A stretch of DNA of 64,000 nucleotides from Shewanella pneumatophori (GCF_023283895.1 NZ_JAKILB010000001.1:1-64000); one strand, 5' to 3'; shown: positions 1 to 8,691, counted from the first letter of the stretch. A program made the numbers and translations. Notes: a model not told the origin generated them from the letters alone.

Positions 1-111
1 CCATAGAGTTGTGGCACCACCTGAATCCATTCCGAACTCAGAAGTGAAACGCAATATCGCCGATGGTAGTGTGGGGTCTCCCCATGTGAGAGTAGGTCAT
101 TTCCAGGCGCC
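1..111 (+). rRNA. rrf: 5S ribosomal RNA, 3' part (5' end outside window)
   Basis: The sequence closely follows bacterial 5S rRNA, including the conserved stretches CCGAACTCAGAAGTGAAACG and GATGGTAGTGTGGGGTCTCC. Only about the first ten residues are missing, cut off by the window edge. The 3' end is placed at the closing acceptor strand (CCAGGCGCC). It is the last gene of an rRNA operon whose 16S and 23S genes lie to the left, and a strong terminator follows at once. Confidence 0.97.
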
Positions 112-121
112 TATTTAAGTA

Positions 122-152
122 GAAAAGCCACCTGAATAAGGTGGCTTTTTTG
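122..152 (+). terminator. rRNA operon terminator
   Basis: Inverted repeat AAAAGCCACCT / AAGGTGGCTTTT with a four-base loop and a run of T, directly after the 5S gene. Typical intrinsic terminator of an rrn operon. Confidence 0.9.
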
Positions 153-205
153 CGTTTGGGCGACATAAAAGCAATTAAGATTACCTAAACAATGTCTCGT
201 TATCG

Positions 206-400
206 GTTTAGGTGACTTTTCTACTTAAGCACGTACGTGCAATACCTACTCCCGACGCCGCCCCGCCGCTGAGCGGGGTCTCCGGCTTCGAAGGCAAGCT
301 TCTCCGCGTTCAAGCGAGTCTGAATACTACGTATTCAAAGCGCCTCACTTTCACCCCCATGTGTTCGCTGCGCGAACCGAGTAGGTCATTTCTAGGCGCC
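206..400 (+). repeat. 5S-derived degenerate repeat, copy 1
   Basis: This stretch carries pieces of the 5S 3' half in the right order: 275-283 equals 5S positions 73-81, 355-363 equals 5S 80-88, and 379-400 equals 5S 90-111 with one mismatch. The pieces are separated by two inserts (284-354 and 364-378) made of small palindromes such as GAATAC-TAC-GTATTC and GTTCGC-TGC-GCGAAC. The left flank (about 206-262) resembles the flank of copy 2 at about 575-622. I read it as a decayed 5S duplicate invaded by hairpins, not a functional rRNA. The short open frame across it is not considered a gene. Confidence 0.7.
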
Positions 401-574
401 TATTTTACTGGTAAAGATTAGTGAAGAAGCAGCCGACTCTTATATTATAAAAGCAGGTGGTTTTTGTGTATAGGAAGTACTTATCCTCGAATTCCATGGA
501 TGGCATAGGAGAGGAGTTGCATTTGGGAGTTTGTAAAAATACAGAGCGTTAACTTATTTAGAATACAGCCACCC

Positions 575-887
575 GTTAAGGTGACGGTTTCACTTAAGAT
601 TGATAAATGCCTACCTCCCACGTTGACCCGCCGCTGAGCGAGGCCTGAAACTGCATCCATGCGTTTCTGGCATTCGGCACATCCGTGTGCCTTGCCTCCA
701 GCTTCGAAGGCAAGCTTCTCCGTGTTCACTCTTCACTTAAAGCAGAGGGGCTGAATACTGCGTATTCAAAGCGCCTCACTTTTACTCCATGTGTTCGCTG
801 CGCGAACTACGAGAGTCGGGCGAATATCGCGCTAGCGATGTGTTTATGAGCGCGAAGCTTTAGCGTAGCTGGCAATTTCCAGGCGCC
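575..887 (+). repeat. 5S-derived degenerate repeat, copy 2
   Basis: Second, longer copy of the module at 206-400. It shares the CCGCCGCTGAG block, the GCTTCGAAGGCAAGCTTCTC block, the GAATACTGCGTATTC and GTTCGCTGCGCGAAC palindromes, and ends with the 5S-like terminus CAATTTCCAGGCGCC. It has extra hairpins absent from copy 1: 647-651 with 663-667, GGCACA-TCCG-TGTGCC at 676-691, and ATCGC-GCTA-GCGAT at 826-839. No coding potential is credible here; the 82-residue minus-strand frame is a by-product of the repeat. Confidence 0.65.
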
Positions 888-943
888 ACTTTTATTTCAC
901 TTTTGTAAAAGTGAAGACAAAAAGGATTCTCGAAAGAGAAGTG

Positions 944-976
944 AAAAGCCCGCTACTATGCAGCGGCTTTTTTGCA
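944..976 (+). terminator. second rho-independent terminator of the rRNA tail
   Basis: Stem AAAAGCCCGCT / AGCGGCTTTTTT with one bulge and a T run. It has the same layout as the terminator after the intact 5S, which suggests that the terminator was duplicated together with the 5S module. Confidence 0.75.
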
Positions 977-1013
977 TCTGTAATTTAGACAATTATGCAT
1001 GCGAGATTTCTGG

Positions 1014-1307
1014 TTTATAACTAATACCAATCAGTATAAGAATTTTAGCGACTCGGACCGGTTTTTAGCAAACTAATTCAAGGCGAATAGCTGCAATTGT
1101 GGTGACTCGCTTATAAGTTATTCAACGCTGAGATTGGCTGTCAATAATGTTCAAAACTGGTGACTTTTAACGGTTATGATGCGGTGTTTATGAATGAAAT
1201 AGAGAGATTAGGGTTCGCGTAACTAAGCCCTTTACTCGTTATTGGCTTATGAAGCGAAAAAATTTTGCAGCATGACTAAGTATTTATACTGATTAGTATT
1301 TTTATAA
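1014..1307. mobile_element. MITE-like element with 17-bp terminal inverted repeats
   Basis: AATACCAATCAGTATAA at 1023-1039 is the reverse complement, with one mismatch, of 1284-1300. The pair is bracketed by the direct repeat TTTATAA at 1014-1020 and 1301-1307, which looks like a target duplication (two extra bases, CT, lie inside on the left). The roughly 280-bp interior has no credible open frame, so any transposase would act in trans. The element ends 7 bp before the stop codon end of the patatin-like gene. No second copy was found in this window, so mobility is an inference from structure. Confidence 0.55.
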
Positions 1308-1313
1308 TCTTAG

Positions 1314-2309
1314 CTAGCAGTAGCGTACTAATTTTCTAGTTGGTGTGACAGCAGCAATCTTGCTTGGGCTTAGTAATGTATCAGAGTGTTGATTAATGAA
1401 TGCTTGTCCTGCTTTTTTCCCGAGTAGATAGTCGGTCTGTAGGGCTAATTTTTTACTGCCGATAAGTTTACTGTTTAGATTGTGCTCCGGGAAAATTTGG
1501 ATAATTTCTAAATCCTTTGGTGGAGACTGGATAAACCTTAGAGAGTCGCGGTAGGCATATTCGTGATGCACAAAAAAATCGAGTGCTTTAGGGCATTGAT
1601 TACCAGTACATACCCAGGATTTTAAACGGTTAACCCAAGGTGTATTGGCTGCATATTCCTTTGGCAGTGTGCGTAGCACAACTATTTTTCGCGCACCGCG
1701 TCTATAAGCCTCTTCAACAGGAAGAGGTGCAGACAAGCCACCATCAACTTGGAACTCATCATCTATTTTAACCCCTTCTTTATATAAAAGAGGTAAGGCG
1801 CTTGAAGCTTTGAGTAATGTTAACCAATTATCTCGGTTGGGCTCATAAAAGTTAGCTTGGTAGCTTGAGCTATTAGTGGTTGAGATCAGCAATTGCCGTT
1901 TACTAAGTTGCTCAACACCTTTATCAAGGTCAAGAATATGTGGTTGTTTTCCTTGAGTTGTATTGTTGTGGACCTGATCAAAATACCAATCTAAATCAAC
2001 AGTGCTTTGACCTTTTAAAGGCCTACTCAAGCTAAAAAACTTTGGGTTTATAGATAACTCGGTGATGGAGCGGTGAGCAAAGCCTATTTGCTCGGTAATG
2101 TAGCTTGATAGGTTTTGTGCACCTGCGGATGTGCCTATTAAAAGCGAAAAAGGATTAAAGTTTTGCTCAAGCCATACATCTAATATTCCAGCGGTGAAAA
2201 TCCCGCGTTGACCACCACCTTCAGCGACTAATGCTGTATGTGCAATAGCTGTCTTTGTCGAGCTGTTAATGCTGGTATTGGTATGTTGCTGTGTTGCTAA
2301 TGACTTCAT
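1314..2309 (-). CDS. patatin-like phospholipase family protein (YjjU-like)
   Basis: Predicted serine acyl hydrolase of 331 residues with the patatin fold. The oxyanion-hole motif GGGQRG lies at 31-36, the nucleophile elbow GTSAG at 59-63 (Ser61) and the catalytic Asp in the DGG motif at 189-191, so the Ser-Asp dyad is intact. There is no clear signal peptide, which suggests a cytoplasmic enzyme. It resembles the bacterial YjjU/RssA group; the true lipid substrate is unknown. It is transcribed alone on the minus strand, and a MITE-like element abuts its 3' end. No hairpin terminator is obvious between the gene and that element. Confidence 0.85.
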   Translation of the reverse strand: MKSLATQQHTNTSINSSTKTAIAHTALVAEGGGQRGIFTAGILDVWLEQNFNPFSLLIGTSAGAQNLSSYITEQIGFAHRSITELSINPKFFSLSRPLKGQSTVDLDWYFDQVHNNTTQGKQPHILDLDKGVEQLSKRQLLISTTNSSSYQANFYEPNRDNWLTLLKASSALPLLYKEGVKIDDEFQVDGGLSAPLPVEEAYRRGARKIVVLRTLPKEYAANTPWVNRLKSWVCTGNQCPKALDFFVHHEYAYRDSLRFIQSPPKDLEIIQIFPEHNLNSKLIGSKKLALQTDYLLGKKAGQAFINQHSDTLLSPSKIAAVTPTRKLVRYC

Positions 2310-2478
2310 TGATAGCTGCTTTAGGATGTTTAAAGGGATCTAACTTATCGGTTAGGTTAATCCGTAATAAAGAACATACTAATCTATGCCGAAAATCAGC
2401 TTGAGGATAATTGAATTAACCAATTGGGATGATTGATTAATTCAATTGTATTTCGGGTATCTAATTACAGGGAAAAAG

Positions 2479-2499
2479 AAAGGAGCCATAGGCTCCTTT
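2479..2499 (-). terminator. terminator after nupC
   Basis: Perfect 9-bp stem AAAGGAGCC / GGCTCCTTT with a three-base loop. On the minus strand it is followed by a T-rich run (TTTCTTTTT). It lies 45 bp past the nupC stop and closes the punA-nupC unit. Confidence 0.8.
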
Positions 2500-2543
2500 A
2501 AGTATTGTTATTCGAGATTATTTTCTGTCATCTAGGTTATGAG

Positions 2544-3803
2544 TTAAACCAGTGAGAAGAAGATACCTGCGATTGCAGCACTCATTAGGTTCGAGCAAGT
2601 CGCAGCAACAACTGTGCGTAAGCCGTACTTTGCAATAAAATCAGTTCTTGATGGACAAAGCGTACCAAGACCACCAATTAAAATACCCATAGACGCTAAG
2701 TTAGCAAAACCACATAGTGCAAAGCTGATAATCACCTTACTCTTTTCTTGCAGTACTTGTAGACCAGCAGCTGTAACCTCTGCATTGTCTTTTAGGTAAG
2801 GTGCTAAATCGCTATATGCAACAAACTCGTTAACGATAAGCTTTTTACCAATCATTGAGCCGGCAATTGCCATATCAGCAACAGGCACACCGAGTAGGAA
2901 GGCTAGAGGGGCAAAAATCCAACCTAAAATGCCTTCAAGAGATAGCTGCATACCCACTAGATCGCCTAAGCTACCCAGTAGATTGTTTGCCAGTGTCACT
3001 AAGCCGATCATGGCAATTAGCATTGCACCAATAGCTGCTGCTAGTTTAAGACCACTTGCTGCACCTTCACCTGCTGCTGCAAGTACGTTTACAGGTGGTT
3101 TTTCATCAAACTGGATTTTGCTATCCATGGTATATGCTGGCGTTGTTGTTTCCGGCAAGATCAATTTAGCAAACAAAACACCACCAGGAGCCGCCATAAA
3201 TGACGCTGCTAGCAAGTATTCCATATCTACGCCCATCATAGCGTAGCCAGCGAGTACGGTGCCTGAAACTGACGCCATACCACCACACATAACTGCGAAG
3301 AATTCAGAGTCACTCATTTTTGCCATATATGGCTTAATGACCAATGGTGCTTCACTTTGACCAACAAAAATGTTTGATACAGCAGACATAGATTCTGGCT
3401 GTGAGGTGCCAAGTAATTTAGCCATACCGCCACCAATGATGCGGATGATAAATTGCATAATGCCGAGGTAGTATAAAACGGCAATTAAGGCAGAGAAAAA
3501 CACCACGAGTGGTAGTACGTTAAGTGCGAAAACAAAGCCAATACCTTCAACAGAGAAGTTAACTAAGTTTCCGAATAGAAAACGAATACCGGCTTTACCG
3601 CTATCAAGTACAACGTGTACACCGTGTGACATTGACTCTAGCGCTTGGCGACCGACAGGTACATAAAGCACGAAAGCACCAATAAGAACCTGAAGCCCTA
3701 ATGCTGCGCCTACTGTGCGCAATTTAATTGCACTACGATTTACTGAGCAAGCAAAACCAATGCCGAGAAGCACTAGCATACCTACGAATCCCATGAACAT
3801 CAT
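2544..3803 (-). CDS. nupC: NupC-type concentrative nucleoside transporter
   Basis: Inner-membrane cation-coupled nucleoside importer of the CNT family, 419 residues, the usual length for bacterial NupC. The family motif GQSEAPL sits at 148-154, and the N-terminus (GMLVLLGIGFACSVNRSAI) and C-terminal GFANLASMGILIGGLG region are typical. Most of the protein is hydrophobic helices. The start is an ATG pair with AAGGAAG about 7 bases upstream. The stop of punA lies 12 bp upstream on the same strand, so the two are almost certainly co-transcribed, importing purine nucleosides and then cleaving them. Confidence 0.94.
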   Translation of the reverse strand: MMFMGFVGMLVLLGIGFACSVNRSAIKLRTVGAALGLQVLIGAFVLYVPVGRQALESMSHGVHVVLDSGKAGIRFLFGNLVNFSVEGIGFVFALNVLPLVVFFSALIAVLYYLGIMQFIIRIIGGGMAKLLGTSQPESMSAVSNIFVGQSEAPLVIKPYMAKMSDSEFFAVMCGGMASVSGTVLAGYAMMGVDMEYLLAASFMAAPGGVLFAKLILPETTTPAYTMDSKIQFDEKPPVNVLAAAGEGAASGLKLAAAIGAMLIAMIGLVTLANNLLGSLGDLVGMQLSLEGILGWIFAPLAFLLGVPVADMAIAGSMIGKKLIVNEFVAYSDLAPYLKDNAEVTAAGLQVLQEKSKVIISFALCGFANLASMGILIGGLGTLCPSRTDFIAKYGLRTVVAATCSNLMSAAIAGIFFSLV

Positions 3804-3815
3804 ATTGATACTTCC

Positions 3816-4646
3816 TTACTTTTTCACACTGATAACGAAGGCGTTAATGAGCTTTAAGAAATCGCTTTCAGCTAGCTTGGCGCATTTTAGTGTTTGTTCA
3901 TGTGATAGCTTCACATCACCTAGGCCTTCAGCCATATTGGTAATTGCACAGATTGCTAACACTGGTAACCCGCAGTGAGCTGCAGAGATAACTTCAGGAA
4001 CAACAGACATACCTACTACATCGCCACCGATAATTTGCATCATGCGGATCTCGGCAGCGGTTTCGAAACATGGGCCTGGGTACGATACAAATACACCTTC
4101 ATTGACTGCAATGTCTTCCGCTTTAGCAATAGCGAGTGCTTGCTCGCGTAGATCTTTATCGTATGCATTAGCAAGACTAAAAAAGCGTGGGCCATATTTA
4201 TCGTCATTTGGGCCAGTCATTGGCGTGCTTGGCATAGTGTTGATGTGGTCAGAGAACACAACGAGTGAACCCACGTCAATGCGCTCTGGACGAAGTGAGC
4301 CTGCAGCATTAGTTACTAGCAACATTTCACAACCAAGTGTTTTGAAAGTACGAACTGGAGTCGTCATCACTTTCATTGACTCATGCTCATAGAAATGACC
4401 GCGGCCTTTCATACATGCTACTGGTACGCCGTTTAGGTAACCTAGAACAAGCTCACCACTGTGACCTTCAACAGTGCTTACAGGAAAACCGTCTAATTCT
4501 TGGTAACCAATGCTAACTTTATCTTCTAGTTTGTCGGCTAAAACGCCTAGACCAGAGCCTAAAATCATCGCAATTTGTGGTTTAAAACCTGGTTTGTATT
4601 TTTCTATGGTTGCAACAGCATTTGGGACAGGATCGTACAGAGACAT
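3816..4646 (-). CDS. purine nucleoside phosphorylase, trimeric (PNP family 2)
   Basis: Cytosolic enzyme that splits inosine, guanosine or xanthosine with phosphate into base and ribose 1-phosphate. At 276 residues it matches the trimeric PunA/XapA type, not hexameric DeoD. Visible motifs are the phosphate loop GSGLG (30-34), the GRGHFYEH segment, GPCFETAAEIRMM and TNMAEGLGD, with the Glu and Asn used for base recognition. It is first gene of a unit with nupC. A LysR-type regulator lies divergently 223 bp away, as XapR lies next to xapAB in E. coli. Whether it prefers xanthosine or inosine/guanosine cannot be read from the sequence. Confidence 0.92.
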   Translation of the reverse strand: MSLYDPVPNAVATIEKYKPGFKPQIAMILGSGLGVLADKLEDKVSIGYQELDGFPVSTVEGHSGELVLGYLNGVPVACMKGRGHFYEHESMKVMTTPVRTFKTLGCEMLLVTNAAGSLRPERIDVGSLVVFSDHINTMPSTPMTGPNDDKYGPRFFSLANAYDKDLREQALAIAKAEDIAVNEGVFVSYPGPCFETAAEIRMMQIIGGDVVGMSVVPEVISAAHCGLPVLAICAITNMAEGLGDVKLSHEQTLKCAKLAESDFLKLINAFVISVKK

Positions 4647-4869
4647 TTTTATATTCCTAAGATGAACTTTGTTATTAGCCTCACGATATTCCTAAGCTAA
4701 TTTGATTAAAATCGCTAAAAATGACGCTATTGTGCTGTTTTTCGGTACATTGCAACGACTTAAAGTTAGTAAGCAATAAACTGATAATTAAAACATCGAC
4801 TAATGCAATTTTTGATTACTGCGCAACCAAAAGTGATTAACTGATTGAAAACAATGGAATGCTAAATTT

Positions 4870-5838
4870 GTGAACAAAGACCAAAACACAGGTGCGTTAG
4901 ATCTCAAAAGCTTATTTTGGGCTGAACGGATTAGTATGAAAATGCTGCGCTACTTTTATGTGGCGAGTCATTGCCAGAGCTTTACTCAAGCAGCGGAGCA
5001 ACTGCATATTTCTAAGTCTCCTTTAAGTGCGCAGATGCGCGAACTTGAATCGGTATTAGGGGTAAAATTATTCAACCGTGAACAAAGAAGTATTCAGCTT
5101 ACCGCTGCTGGTTTTCTATTGCGGGAGCAATGCCAATCTATTTTTAACGTCATGGAAAGCTCAATTAACCAAGTGACTCAATATGCCCGCCAAAGCCAAG
5201 GTTTACTACGATTGGGGATTGTCAGTTCTGTTTTTTGGGCGGGATTTGGTTATGCCTGCCAACAGTTAAAGTTTGAGTTCCCTAAGATCCAGTTTGAATT
5301 TATCGAACAATCACCACAGCAACAAAAGGTGGCTTTGTTTAATAATGAAATTGATATCGGCTTCGTGCGTTATGCTGACACCCTAGACATTAGTCCTTTA
5401 GAGTCGTGTAATTTGTACTGTGAGCCAATGTGTGTCGCGCTATCAGACAAACATAGTTTGAGCAAACACAAGCAACTTTGCTTGACCGATTTAGCCAATG
5501 AAAAGTTTGTCATGATGAGCCAGAAAAATTCCGCTTCGGCGCAGCTTGTTGTGAACCATTGCATTAAAGCAGGGTTTATTCCGACTTTAGTGCAGGAAGT
5601 TGTCGAGCCTATGACGTTAATGAATGTGATTGAAAGTCGGGAAGGGATCTCTATTGTGCCACAAAGTTTTAGCCGTCAAAGTTGGCAGCATATTCGTTTT
5701 GTTGATCTTAAGCAGCAAATTAATGCTCATATTTGTGCGGTTTATAATCCACAAAAAATGACACCAGAAAAACAATCTTTAATTCAATCAATTCACCTAT
5801 TTATGAATAGTGATGCATCAAAAGTAGCACTATCTTAA
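4870..5838 (+). CDS. LysR-family transcriptional regulator (XapR/PunR-like context)
   Basis: Predicted DNA-binding regulator of 322 residues from a GTG start. The winged helix-turn-helix occupies about residues 24-82 (core AAEQLHISKSPLSAQMRELE) and the remainder is a periplasmic-binding-like effector domain with the IGFVRYAD segment. An internal ATG at 4936 gives a 300-residue protein that begins just before the conserved MLRYF segment. I keep the longer form because regulators of this group often have a short N-terminal lead, but the choice is open. Its divergent position to punA-nupC suggests that it controls purine nucleoside uptake in response to a nucleoside; this is inference from context. 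Confidence 0.85.
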   Translation: MNKDQNTGALDLKSLFWAERISMKMLRYFYVASHCQSFTQAAEQLHISKSPLSAQMRELESVLGVKLFNREQRSIQLTAAGFLLREQCQSIFNVMESSINQVTQYARQSQGLLRLGIVSSVFWAGFGYACQQLKFEFPKIQFEFIEQSPQQQKVALFNNEIDIGFVRYADTLDISPLESCNLYCEPMCVALSDKHSLSKHKQLCLTDLANEKFVMMSQKNSASAQLVVNHCIKAGFIPTLVQEVVEPMTLMNVIESREGISIVPQSFSRQSWQHIRFVDLKQQINAHICAVYNPQKMTPEKQSLIQSIHLFMNSDASKVALS

Positions 5839-5921
5839 GTTACATAATCTGTATATTTAACATAGCTTTAAGTTGAAAGTATAAAGTGAGGCTAGGGCAT
5901 TTTGAGTACCTGTATTAGGAT

Positions 5922-5948
5922 AAAAAAAGCCTGCTAAATATGCAGGCT
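5922..5948 (-). terminator. terminator of the DUF2057 gene
   Basis: Stem AGCCTGC / GCAGGCT (5928-5934 with 5942-5948). Read on the minus strand it is followed by seven T, placing it downstream of the minus-strand gene ending at 5982. Confidence 0.8.
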
Positions 5949-5981
5949 CGATATATCAATAAGTTAGCTTAATAAGGTTAC

Positions 5982-6638
5982 TTATTTAATGCGCTCTTTA
6001 AATGCGTTACGGGTTTCTTCATCAGCTTGTTGATACCAAAAATCGAGCATTTGGCCGACATTGATTTGCTGCTTACTTGTGTCAGCTTGATTGACATCAC
6101 CCGTTTGCACGCTCACAGCGGCTGAGCTTGCCGTTATAATAGCTGGCGTTGCTATCGCTGCAGCTTGTAGTTTTAAAGAAGCACTACTATTGGTTAGGTT
6201 ATAGGCTGCAATTTCTTGTTCGTAATCGCGACCTAGCTGTAAGCCTTCTTTAATCAGTTTTCCCTGCTCGAAATGAATGCTTTGATCATTTGCATCCACT
6301 ATGGTTAATTGCGGATTTTTATTAAATTCGTCTGCGGCACTATTGGAGCGAATTCGTGGCAAAGTTAATGCAAGCTTACTGTTTTCCTCGTCAAACTTAA
6401 CAATGATGATATCTGACTTAAATTGCGTTTGGGTGCCGTGCTGTTGATAACGACCAATGTAACGAAACGCAATTTGGTTACTGCCATTGTTGAGTTTTAA
6501 AGAGTCGTTGCCGCTACTGTTGCTGCCATTTACTAGCACAAGCTCTAAATTTGAAGGTAAAGCTAAGCTAACATCAGCCTGGGCGTGGGCACTAAACAGC
6601 AAAACAGAACTACATAAGGCAATAATATAACGATTCAT
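5982..6638 (-). CDS. DUF2057 family secreted protein (YccT/CsgI-like)
   Basis: 218 residues with a clean signal peptide (about 1-21, AHAQA then DV), so it is exported to the periplasm. The next segment, with LELVLVNGSNS, SLKLNNGSNQIAFRY and LTLPRIRS, fits the DUF2057 pattern. In E. coli a member (YccT, also called CsgI) affects curli formation; whether this one does is unknown, and no curli genes are in the window. It is monocistronic with its own terminator and is divergent from the small membrane protein gene at 6805. Confidence 0.8.
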   Translation of the reverse strand: MNRYIIALCSSVLLFSAHAQADVSLALPSNLELVLVNGSNSSGNDSLKLNNGSNQIAFRYIGRYQQHGTQTQFKSDIIIVKFDEENSKLALTLPRIRSNSAADEFNKNPQLTIVDANDQSIHFEQGKLIKEGLQLGRDYEQEIAAYNLTNSSASLKLQAAAIATPAIITASSAAVSVQTGDVNQADTSKQQINVGQMLDFWYQQADEETRNAFKERIK

Positions 6639-6804
6639 TAGGGATCCTAATCGGGAGTATTGACCTCTTTATAGCAGAATGAGGTCAAACTTGCATAGTG
6701 AGATGATTTTATTGCTAACTAGTATGCAAATGCTTGGAGATCCATAACAGTTTATCTAGCGTTTTGTCGGTATAATCGCAGTAAACGTCATAGAGGGAAA
6801 GCGA

Positions 6805-7170
6805 GTGCTAACTAAAATATTAATCACCTTATTGATCATCGTTGCTGCAATGCTTTATATACGTAAGCCAAGAGAGCAGGGTGTGCGCGCAAATACAAAA
6901 GAGTTAGCAAAAAACATTAAGCTGCGAATAGCTGGCTACATTTTAATTGGCTTGTCGCTAACAGCTACCGCTGCTTATTGGTATTGGGACTGGAATGATA
7001 GCCGTCAAGTTGTCAGTGTAACAATCGTGTCACCAGCAAGTGATGATTCGGTTGTTTATCAGGTAAGAAAGAAAGATATTACTAGCAATGAAATAACAAC
7101 TATTGACGGTATTCGTATCCGATTGTCTAATCAAGAGCGAATTATCGTTGCAAACACAGTAAATGAATAA
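6805..7170 (+). CDS. small membrane protein of unknown function
   Basis: 121 residues from a GTG start with GAGGGAAAG upstream. One hydrophobic helix lies at about 2-18 and a second at about 43-63, joined by a basic loop (RKPREQGVRANTKELAKNIKLR). A hydrophilic C-terminal half of about 55 residues ends in IDGIRIRLSNQERIIVANT, which reads like a small beta domain. I do not recognise the family. The position just upstream of corA (110 bp to its ATG) suggests possible co-transcription, but a promoter could lie in the gap. Confidence 0.7.
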   Translation: MLTKILITLLIIVAAMLYIRKPREQGVRANTKELAKNIKLRIAGYILIGLSLTATAAYWYWDWNDSRQVVSVTIVSPASDDSVVYQVRKKDITSNEITTIDGIRIRLSNQERIIVANTVNE

Positions 7171-7279
7171 TCTTTGTGCACTTTTTTCTTGTTCGCCCTT
7201 TGCAGCTTAGCTATATAGGGTAGAATAGCCCTCGTTTTTTTGTCTACAATTTTTGCATTGCGCGTTTACAGGAGGAGCT

Positions 7280-8227
7280 ATGATTACAGCCTATGCCTAT
7301 GAGAATCGTAAAACCACGATTTTTGAATTAAGCATCAAGGACACAATCCCTCCCGGCATTATTTGGCTTGATCTTTATAAGCCCGATGAGCAAGAACGTG
7401 AATGGTTAAGCCGTTTTTCTGTTGAAGATGTGCCAGATGAAGAAGATATCAATGAGATTGAAGCTTCTGCACGTTTTTATCAAAATAGCGACGGGTTACA
7501 TATCAACTCTTTATTTCCTCAGCGTGCAGGCCAAGATGTCAAAGGCGTTAACGTTTCATTTAATTTACGGAAGAACTTCTTATTAACTATCCGTGATGAA
7601 GATGTGGGGCTTATTCGCTTATTACGCAACTATTTAAGATTAGGAAAGATTGAAGCGACCACGCCTGAATCTTTGCTATTAGAGCTGTTTAATCTAAAAG
7701 TTGAGTACTTATCCGATCTTATTGAAGACGTTTATACCGTGCTTGAAAATGTTAGCGAAGAGGTATTTAAAAACGAAGAGCTTGATAACGTATTTAAGCT
7801 TATTACACGTCAAGAAGACTCTAACGGTAAAATTCGACTGAGTTTGCTCGATACTCAGCGTTCATTGCGCTTTATGCAGCGATATTATCGTGCACAATTA
7901 TCTGATGAAGAGCTTAAAGACCTGCGAGAAATGCTGTCAGATATTGAATCTTTGATGCCACATAGCCAGTTTATTTTCGACAAGTTAAACTTTTTGCTTG
8001 ATGCTGCAATGGGCTTTAGTGGTTTGCAGCAAAACAAAATCATTAAGATCTTCTCAGTTGCAGCAGTGGTATTTTTACCACCGACAGTGATAGCAAGTGC
8101 TTATGGGATGAACTTTGTTAATATGCCTGAACTTGACTGGCGCTTTGGCTATCCTATGGCTATTGCTATGATGTTTGGTAGTGCCGCCGGAACCTATTTT
8201 TTCTTTAAGCGTAAAGGTTGGCTGTAA
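7280..8227 (+). CDS. corA: CorA family divalent cation transporter
   Basis: Inner-membrane Mg2+/Co2+/Ni2+ channel-transporter subunit, 315 residues from this start, close to the E. coli length. The signature YGMNF is at 275-279 with MPEL just after it, between two C-terminal membrane helices, and the long N-terminal part is the acidic cytoplasmic funnel. The ATG at 7280 is preceded by GGAGGA at the right spacing and gives the normal N-terminus; an in-frame ATG 27 bases upstream would add nine unrelated residues. It forms a homopentamer in known members. Confidence 0.94.
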   Translation: MITAYAYENRKTTIFELSIKDTIPPGIIWLDLYKPDEQEREWLSRFSVEDVPDEEDINEIEASARFYQNSDGLHINSLFPQRAGQDVKGVNVSFNLRKNFLLTIRDEDVGLIRLLRNYLRLGKIEATTPESLLLELFNLKVEYLSDLIEDVYTVLENVSEEVFKNEELDNVFKLITRQEDSNGKIRLSLLDTQRSLRFMQRYYRAQLSDEELKDLREMLSDIESLMPHSQFIFDKLNFLLDAAMGFSGLQQNKIIKIFSVAAVVFLPPTVIASAYGMNFVNMPELDWRFGYPMAIAMMFGSAAGTYFFFKRKGWL

Positions 8228-8250
8228 CAGGAAACTTGTAACTGGCTGAC

Positions 8251-8292
8251 TTATAAGCATTTAATTATAAGTATTTAATTATAAGCATTTAA
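8251..8292. repeat. three tandem 14-bp repeats
   Basis: TTATAAGCATTTAA, TTATAAGTATTTAA, TTATAAGCATTTAA in direct succession, followed by a partial unit. They lie 23 bp after the corA stop in AT-rich sequence. There is one difference in the middle unit. Function unknown; copy number may vary between strains. Confidence 0.9.
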
Positions 8293-8373
8293 GTATATAA
8301 GTTAGCTTTTAAGTGCCTGGTAATTAAACTCAAGCCGTAAAGATGGCATTAACACAATCAGGCTCTTAATTTA

Positions 8374-8691
8374 TTAATCGCCTGAGTTTTTACGCAGTAC
8401 TACCACATCGGCTTTGTTATTTAAAAAACTATTGGGCTGGCTATACACTTGGTTGAGTATGGCCAGTTTTTGAAACATCAGATTGCTGACTAGATGACAG
8501 CGTTGATAAGGGGTTTTACATAAAGCGAGTCGCTTCTCAAGATCATGAAGTAGACCATTTAGGTTTGCTTGGTTAGTTTGGCTTGATTCCGCTATCGCTT
8601 GTTGGCTTAACTGCTTTTGTAACGCATCGAGCTTCTCTGGCGCATTCTCCGCTAGCCATAACAGTCTGTCAAAACTTGGAAGTTCAGTCAT
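8374..8691 (-). CDS. DUF3135 family protein
   Basis: Small cytoplasmic protein of 105 residues with no membrane segments. The N-terminus LPSFDRLLWLAENAPEKLDAL and the later LVSNLMFQKLAILNQVY fit the DUF3135 family, whose function is unknown. The ATG at 8691 is preferred over an upstream ATG at 8718 because AAAGG stands 9 bases before it and the family begins near MTELPSFD. The C-terminus contains a NSFLNNKADVVVLRK tail. It is transcribed alone. Confidence 0.78.
   Translation of the reverse strand: MTELPSFDRLLWLAENAPEKLDALQKQLSQQAIAESSQTNQANLNGLLHDLEKRLALCKTPYQRCHLVSNLMFQKLAILNQVYSQPNSFLNNKADVVVLRKNSGD

Noticed and set aside
212..729. Two short open frames (212-421 plus, 481-729 minus) in the rRNA tail
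   Set aside because: They run through the 5S-derived hairpin repeats, have no ribosome site and their peptide sequence follows the repeat structure.
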